Shown here in pieces: positions 60,873 through 64,000 of a stretch of 64,000 nucleotides of DNA. Numbering within the stretch: position 1 is the stretch's first letter; the number at the start of each line of letters is the position of its first letter. The stretch comes from Paracoccus sp. SCSIO 75233 (GTDB taxonomy: Bacteria; Pseudomonadota; Alphaproteobacteria; Rhodobacterales; Rhodobacteraceae), in the NCBI RefSeq assembly GCF_027912675.1, contig NZ_CP115757.1:2667501-2731500 (forward strand), given 5' to 3'. The notes under the pieces were generated by a model. It saw only the letters and a program-made list of their open reading frames with translations, was not told where the DNA came from and made no database searches. The translations under genes and the position numbers were made by a program.

Positions 60873-61901
60873 ATGCGCAGCAGCAAGACAATCCATGTCA
60901 TCTCCGCCCATGCCGAGGGCGAGGTCGGTGACGTGATCGTGGGCGGCGTTCTGCCCCCGCCGGGCGAAACGATCTGGGAGCAATCGCGCTGGATCGCGCA
61001 GGACGACACCTTGCGTAATTTCGTGCTGAACGAGCCGCGTGGCGGCGTGTTCCGCCATGTCAATCTGTTGGTGCCACCGAAACACCCCGAGGCCGACGCC
61101 GCCTTCATCATCATGGAGCCGGAGGACACGCCGCCCATGTCCGGCTCAAACTCCATCTGCGTTTCAACCGTGCTGCTGGATGGCGGGCTGGTCCCGATGA
61201 CCGAGCCGGAAACCCACCTGACGCTTGAAGCCCCGGGCGGTTTGGTCCGGGTCCGCGCCGAATGCCGGAACGGCAAGGCGGAACGGATATTCGTGCGGAA
61301 CCTGCCCAGCTTCGCCGGACCGCTGGATCAACCGCTGGAGGTCGAGGGGCTTGGGACGCTGACGGTCGACACGGCTTTCGGCGGCGACAGCTTCGTCATC
61401 GTCGACGCGCAGGCCATGGGCTTCGCACTCAACGCCGATGAAGCGCATGACATCGCACGATTGGGCGTGCGGATCACCGATGCCGCGAATGAGGCGATGC
61501 GCTTTCACCACCCGACCCTGCCCGACTGGCAGCATTTCAGCTTCTGCCTTTTCGCCGGTCCGGTCTCACGGGACGAAACCGGGCTGCGCGCCTCTGCCGC
61601 GGTTGCCATTCAGCCCGGCAAGGTCGACCGCTCGCCTACAGGCACGGCACTTTCCGCGCGAATGGCAGTGCTGCACGCACGGGGGCAGATGTCCGAAAAC
61701 GACCACCTGACCGCCGTGTCGGTGATCGGATCGACCTTCGGCGGGCGGATCGTCGGGACCACCACGGTCGGCGACATACCGGCGATCCTGCCGGAAATAT
61801 CCGGTCGGGGATGGATAACCGGAATTCATCAGCACATGCTGGACCCCGCCGATCCCTGGCCGGAGGGATACCGCGTCACCGACAGCTGGGGCGCGCGTTG
61901 A
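60873..61901 (+). CDS. Proline racemase superfamily protein with Ser/Thr active-site pair
   Basis: A 342-residue paralogue, the catalytic positions of which read S90 ([13 protein letters not shown], where the epimerase has C90) and T256 ([15 protein letters not shown], where the epimerase has C253). A Thr at the second site is typical of trans-3-hydroxy-L-proline dehydratases, which keep the first Cys; here the first is Ser too. Function is therefore open: dehydratase, epimerase of a modified proline, or other. AAAGGAG precedes ATG 60873. It is co-transcribed with the epimerase. Confidence 0.85.
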   Translation: MRSSKTIHVISAHAEGEVGDVIVGGVLPPPGETIWEQSRWIAQDDTLRNFVLNEPRGGVFRHVNLLVPPKHPEADAAFIIMEPEDTPPMSGSNSICVSTVLLDGGLVPMTEPETHLTLEAPGGLVRVRAECRNGKAERIFVRNLPSFAGPLDQPLEVEGLGTLTVDTAFGGDSFVIVDAQAMGFALNADEAHDIARLGVRITDAANEAMRFHHPTLPDWQHFSFCLFAGPVSRDETGLRASAAVAIQPGKVDRSPTGTALSARMAVLHARGQMSENDHLTAVSVIGSTFGGRIVGTTTVGDIPAILPEISGRGWITGIHQHMLDPADPWPEGYRVTDSWGAR

Positions 61902-61965
61902 CCTTTGCCGTAAACCCGTTCAAATCCGGCAGTCGAGTTATATTGTTTCGCCGCAGGTGTCGCCA

Positions 61966-62667
61966 ATGAGCAGAAAAACCGCCGTCCCGACAGAACGCAA
62001 GCGCGGCGAGGGCGTCAAATTCGTCTATGAGGCGCTGCGCGATGATATTATTAACCTGACCTTGCCGCCGGGCAGTCCGATCGACGAGGTCCAGATTGCC
62101 GAACGCCTGTCGATGTCGCGCACCCCGATCCGTGAGGCGCTGGTCCGGCTGGCGGGTGACGGGCTGGTGACGACGCTGCCGAACCGCTCAACCATCGTGT
62201 CGAATATCGACTTTCTCAACATTCACGCGTTCTTCGACGCGATCACACTGATGTATCGCGTGACGACCCGCCTCGCGGCCGAGAACCGGACCGAAGCCGA
62301 TCTGGTCACGATACGCGCGCATCAGGAAGACTTCGCGGAGGCGCTGCGGAACCGTGACGCCCTTGGCATGATCGCCACGAACCGCGAATTTCATGCCGCC
62401 ATCGCAGAGGCCGGGCGGAACCCGTATTATACCGGGCTGTTTTGCCGATTGCTCGACGAGGGGCGGCGGATTCTGCGGCTGTATTACTCCTCCTACGACG
62501 ACGCACCGCCCGACCGCGATACCAGCGGACATGACGGTATGATCGAGGCGATTGAGGCCCGCGACGTGGCGGAAGCGGATCGGCTGGCAACGCGGCATGC
62601 GGATCTGATCGTGAGCCAGATTCAGACGCTGCTGTCACAGGATAAACGCCAGACTATCGCGCTTTGA
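61966..62667 (+). CDS. GntR-family (FCD domain) transcriptional regulator
   Basis: A 233-residue FadR-type regulator. The winged helix is LPPGSPIDEVQIAERLSMSR and SRTPIREALVRLAGDGLVTT; the C-terminal FCD domain includes FDAITLMYRVTTRLAAENRT, NREFHAAIAEAGRNPYYTGL and the metal-ligand-type histidines. It is probably the local regulator, with hydroxyproline or a pyrroline as inducer (inference). ATG 61966 is used over an upstream GTG. Confidence 0.9.
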   Translation: MSRKTAVPTERKRGEGVKFVYEALRDDIINLTLPPGSPIDEVQIAERLSMSRTPIREALVRLAGDGLVTTLPNRSTIVSNIDFLNIHAFFDAITLMYRVTTRLAAENRTEADLVTIRAHQEDFAEALRNRDALGMIATNREFHAAIAEAGRNPYYTGLFCRLLDEGRRILRLYYSSYDDAPPDRDTSGHDGMIEAIEARDVAEADRLATRHADLIVSQIQTLLSQDKRQTIAL

Positions 62668-62712
62668 GCCCAGTCCATGCTGGATCAGGGCGGTCGCATA
62701 GCGCGACAGATT

Positions 62713-62742
62713 TTTGTCGACAAATAAAATACATGATGTATT
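62713..62742. promoter_or_regulatory. Two palindromes before the DapA-like gene
   Basis: TTTGTCGACAAA (62713-62724) and AATACATGATGTATT (62728-62742) are both perfect palindromes, set in an AT-rich promoter region 62 bp before the coding start. The second contains TACA-TGA-TGTA, the same arrangement as the palindrome at 58522-58534. Confidence 0.6.
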
Positions 62743-62803
62743 ATTTAACCTGAGATAGCCCGATAGCTTTTCGCGCGGGCCCGGTGAATGACTGGAGGAC
62801 GTG

Positions 62804-63766
62804 ATGAAGACGCAGATTTTTTCCGGCACCGTTCCGGCGCTGATGACCCCGTGCAAACCGGACCGCAGCCCCGATTTTGACGCGCTCGTCGCGGAAGGAA
62901 AAATGCTGATCGAGGCGGGGATGTCGGCCGTTGTCTATTGCGGCTCGATGGGCGACTGGCCGCTGCTGACCGATGACGCGCGGATGGAAGGCGTGCGCCG
63001 TCTGGTAGAGGCGGGAATTCCCACCATTGTCGGCACCGGCGCAATCAATACGGCGGTCGCGGTCGCGCATGCCCGACATGCGCAAGAGGTCGGGGCGCAA
63101 GGGCTGATGGTGATCCCGCGCGTGTTGTCGCGTGGGCCGGTCATCGCAGCGCAGAAGGCGCATTTCAAGGCGATCCTTGCGGCGGCGCCGGACCTGCCAG
63201 CCGTCATCTATAACAGCCCGTATTACGGCTTCGCGACGCGGGCGGATTTGTTCTTTGCTCTGCGCGAAGAACATCCGAACCTGATCGGATTCAAGGAATT
63301 TGGCGGCAATGAAGACCTCAGCTACGCCGCCGAGAATATTACAAGTCGCGACGACGACGTGACGCTGATGATCGGGGTGGATACCGCTGTTTACCACGGT
63401 TTCGTCAATTGCGGCGCGACCGGGGCGATCACCGGGATCGGCTGTGTACTGCCCAAGGAAGTGCTGCATCTGGTCAATCTCTGCCAGGCGGCGGCGCAAG
63501 GCGATGCCGAGGCGCGGGTGCGGGCGAAAGAGCTGGAAGAGGCGCTGGCGGTGCTGTCGAAATTCGACGAAGGGCCTGATCTGGTGCTGTATTTCAAGCA
63601 TATGATGGTGCTGCGCGGGCACGCGGAATTTGCGCTGCATTTCAATGAAACAGACGCGTTGAGCGAGAGCCAGAAGGGCTTTGTCGAGGCTCAGCTGAAG
63701 CTGTTCGACGCGTGGTATGCGGATTGGTCGAAGCAGGGCGGCGCGGTCGAAAAATACGCCGCCTGA
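62804..63766 (+). CDS. DapA-like lyase, probable pyrroline-4-hydroxy-2-carboxylate deaminase
   Basis: A 320-residue class I aldolase of the DHDPS superfamily. The Schiff-base lysine is in LIGFKEFGGN, the Tyr in VIYNSPYYG, and the DapA TGTTGE loop is replaced by CGSMGDWPLL, so it is not a lysine-pathway enzyme. In hydroxyproline gene clusters such a protein deaminates pyrroline-4-hydroxy-2-carboxylate to alpha-ketoglutarate semialdehyde. GGAGG precedes ATG 62804. It ends with a strong terminator. Confidence 0.88.
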   Translation: MKTQIFSGTVPALMTPCKPDRSPDFDALVAEGKMLIEAGMSAVVYCGSMGDWPLLTDDARMEGVRRLVEAGIPTIVGTGAINTAVAVAHARHAQEVGAQGLMVIPRVLSRGPVIAAQKAHFKAILAAAPDLPAVIYNSPYYGFATRADLFFALREEHPNLIGFKEFGGNEDLSYAAENITSRDDDVTLMIGVDTAVYHGFVNCGATGAITGIGCVLPKEVLHLVNLCQAAAQGDAEARVRAKELEEALAVLSKFDEGPDLVLYFKHMMVLRGHAEFALHFNETDALSESQKGFVEAQLKLFDAWYADWSKQGGAVEKYAA

Positions 63767-63769
63767 GGG

Positions 63770-63819
63770 CCGCACAGCGCGTACACAGATTGTACACCGG
63801 GCGTACACAGGTTGTGTGT
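63770..63819 (+). repeat. 11-nt-period GTACAC repeat array (copy 3)
   Basis: GTACAC at 63781, 63792 and 63803, preceded by CCGCAC at 63770 and followed by GTGTGT at 63814, all exactly 11 nt apart. The last two units form the terminator stem. It lies after the DapA-like gene. Confidence 0.75.
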
Positions 63820-63832
63820 ACGCCCGGTTTTT
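63797..63832 (+). terminator. Intrinsic terminator of the hydroxyproline operon end
   Basis: A perfect 13-bp stem (63797-63809 with 63815-63827, 5-nt loop) and TTTTT. Confidence 0.9.
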
Positions 63833-63852
63833 CGTTTCGGTGCGGGGTTGTG

Positions 63853-63908
63853 GGGTGTGCTTCAGCGCACCAATTTTCGAGTGGGGTGCGCTGAAGCGCA
63901 CCCTACGG
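63853..63908. repeat. Distant REP pair
   Basis: Two inverted copies of the RAYT-linked REP core (63853-63871 and 63885-63908), 32 kb from the RAYT gene, lie between the DapA-like terminator and the convergent putA end. The first copy carries a G-T-G variant (GGGTGTGCTTCAGCG). Confidence 0.88.
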
Positions 63909-63915
63909 GGGGTGG

Positions 63916-64000
63916 TTATCCGGCCAGAAGCGCCGCGTTGCCGCCTGCGGCCGTCGTGTCCACGCAGAGATGCCGCTCATGGGCGACATGGGCGAGGTCG
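63916..64000 (-). CDS. putA: C-terminus of a PutA-like proline dehydrogenase / P5C dehydrogenase (partial)
   Basis: On the minus strand from the right edge, 27 residues reach a TAA at 63916-63918: HVAHERHLCVDTTAAGGNAA then LLAG. The pattern (V/I)(N/D)TxAAGGNAxL at the extreme C-terminus is characteristic of bifunctional PutA. The bulk lies outside the window, so this is a motif-based call. It would fit the adjacent proline/hydroxyproline genes. Confidence 0.7.
   Translation of the reverse strand, partial: DLAHVAHERHLCVDTTAAGGNAALLAG

Overview
The window is a high-GC, densely coded bacterial chromosome segment that reads as an alphaproteobacterium of the Rhodobacteraceae, most likely Paracoccus or a close relative. 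This placement is an inference from protein character, the ruvC-ruvA-ruvB and rimP-nusA-ylxR-infB layouts, the fused MrpA/MrpB antiporter subunit and RGA-poor codon use. I see no rRNA, tRNA, CRISPR or prophage. Most of the window is housekeeping genes; the accessory signal is in a few intergenic islands and in the last 7 kb.

Layout. 0-8 kb: the start of a lytic transglycosylase, dapA, and a six-gene Mrp Na+/H+ antiporter operon. 8-15 kb: ruvCAB (possible LexA half-sites upstream), a hotdog thioesterase, then asd-yggT-recQ-peroxiredoxin on the other strand. 15-19.6 kb: a second thioesterase, a UMF1-type MFS protein, mepA, a phytase-like esterase, a queuosine-precursor transporter and an isolated structured transcript with an extreme Shine-Dalgarno sequence. 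19.6-27 kb: acyl-CoA synthetase, LysM/BON protein, serB, head-to-head efp and epmA (EF-P and the enzyme that lysylates it), nitronate monooxygenase and a TSUP permease. 27-31 kb: a complete class Ib ribonucleotide reductase operon nrdHIEF behind a 430-bp regulatory stretch. 31-32.3 kb: a REP-associated tyrosine transposase (RAYT) flanked by inverted REP pairs, next to an 11-nt-period repeat. 32-47 kb: ettA, a double-headed sulfotransferase fused in tandem, rimO, HdeD-like protein, ABC exporter, MFS, rhomboid, ubiG, pip, tspO. 47-53 kb: an AT-richer patch with a small HTH gene, a candidate sRNA/attenuator, then rimP-nusA-ylxR-infB. 53-57.4 kb: OmpA-type repeat protein, fumarylacetoacetase with a MarR regulator, and a uroporphyrinogen methyltransferase.

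57.4-64 kb is a hydroxyproline/proline catabolic island: imino-acid reductase (Ldh_2 family), FAD D-amino-acid dehydrogenase, 4-hydroxyproline 2-epimerase (Cys/Cys), a second superfamily member with an unusual Ser/Thr catalytic pair, a GntR/FCD regulator, a DapA-like pyrroline-hydroxycarboxylate deaminase, and at the right edge the C-terminus of what looks like PutA. Two matching TACA-N3-TGTA palindromes sit before the two catabolic transcription units and are good candidates for the GntR operator.

The most unusual items are: (1) an 11-nt-period GTGTRC repeat at three intergenic sites; (2) the RAYT and six REP units, two of them 32 kb away; (3) the tandem sulfotransferase; (4) the Ser/Thr racemase-superfamily enzyme; (5) two candidate non-coding or leader RNAs at about 19.4 kb and 47.7 kb. 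All functions are assigned by reading motifs and context; no database search was run.
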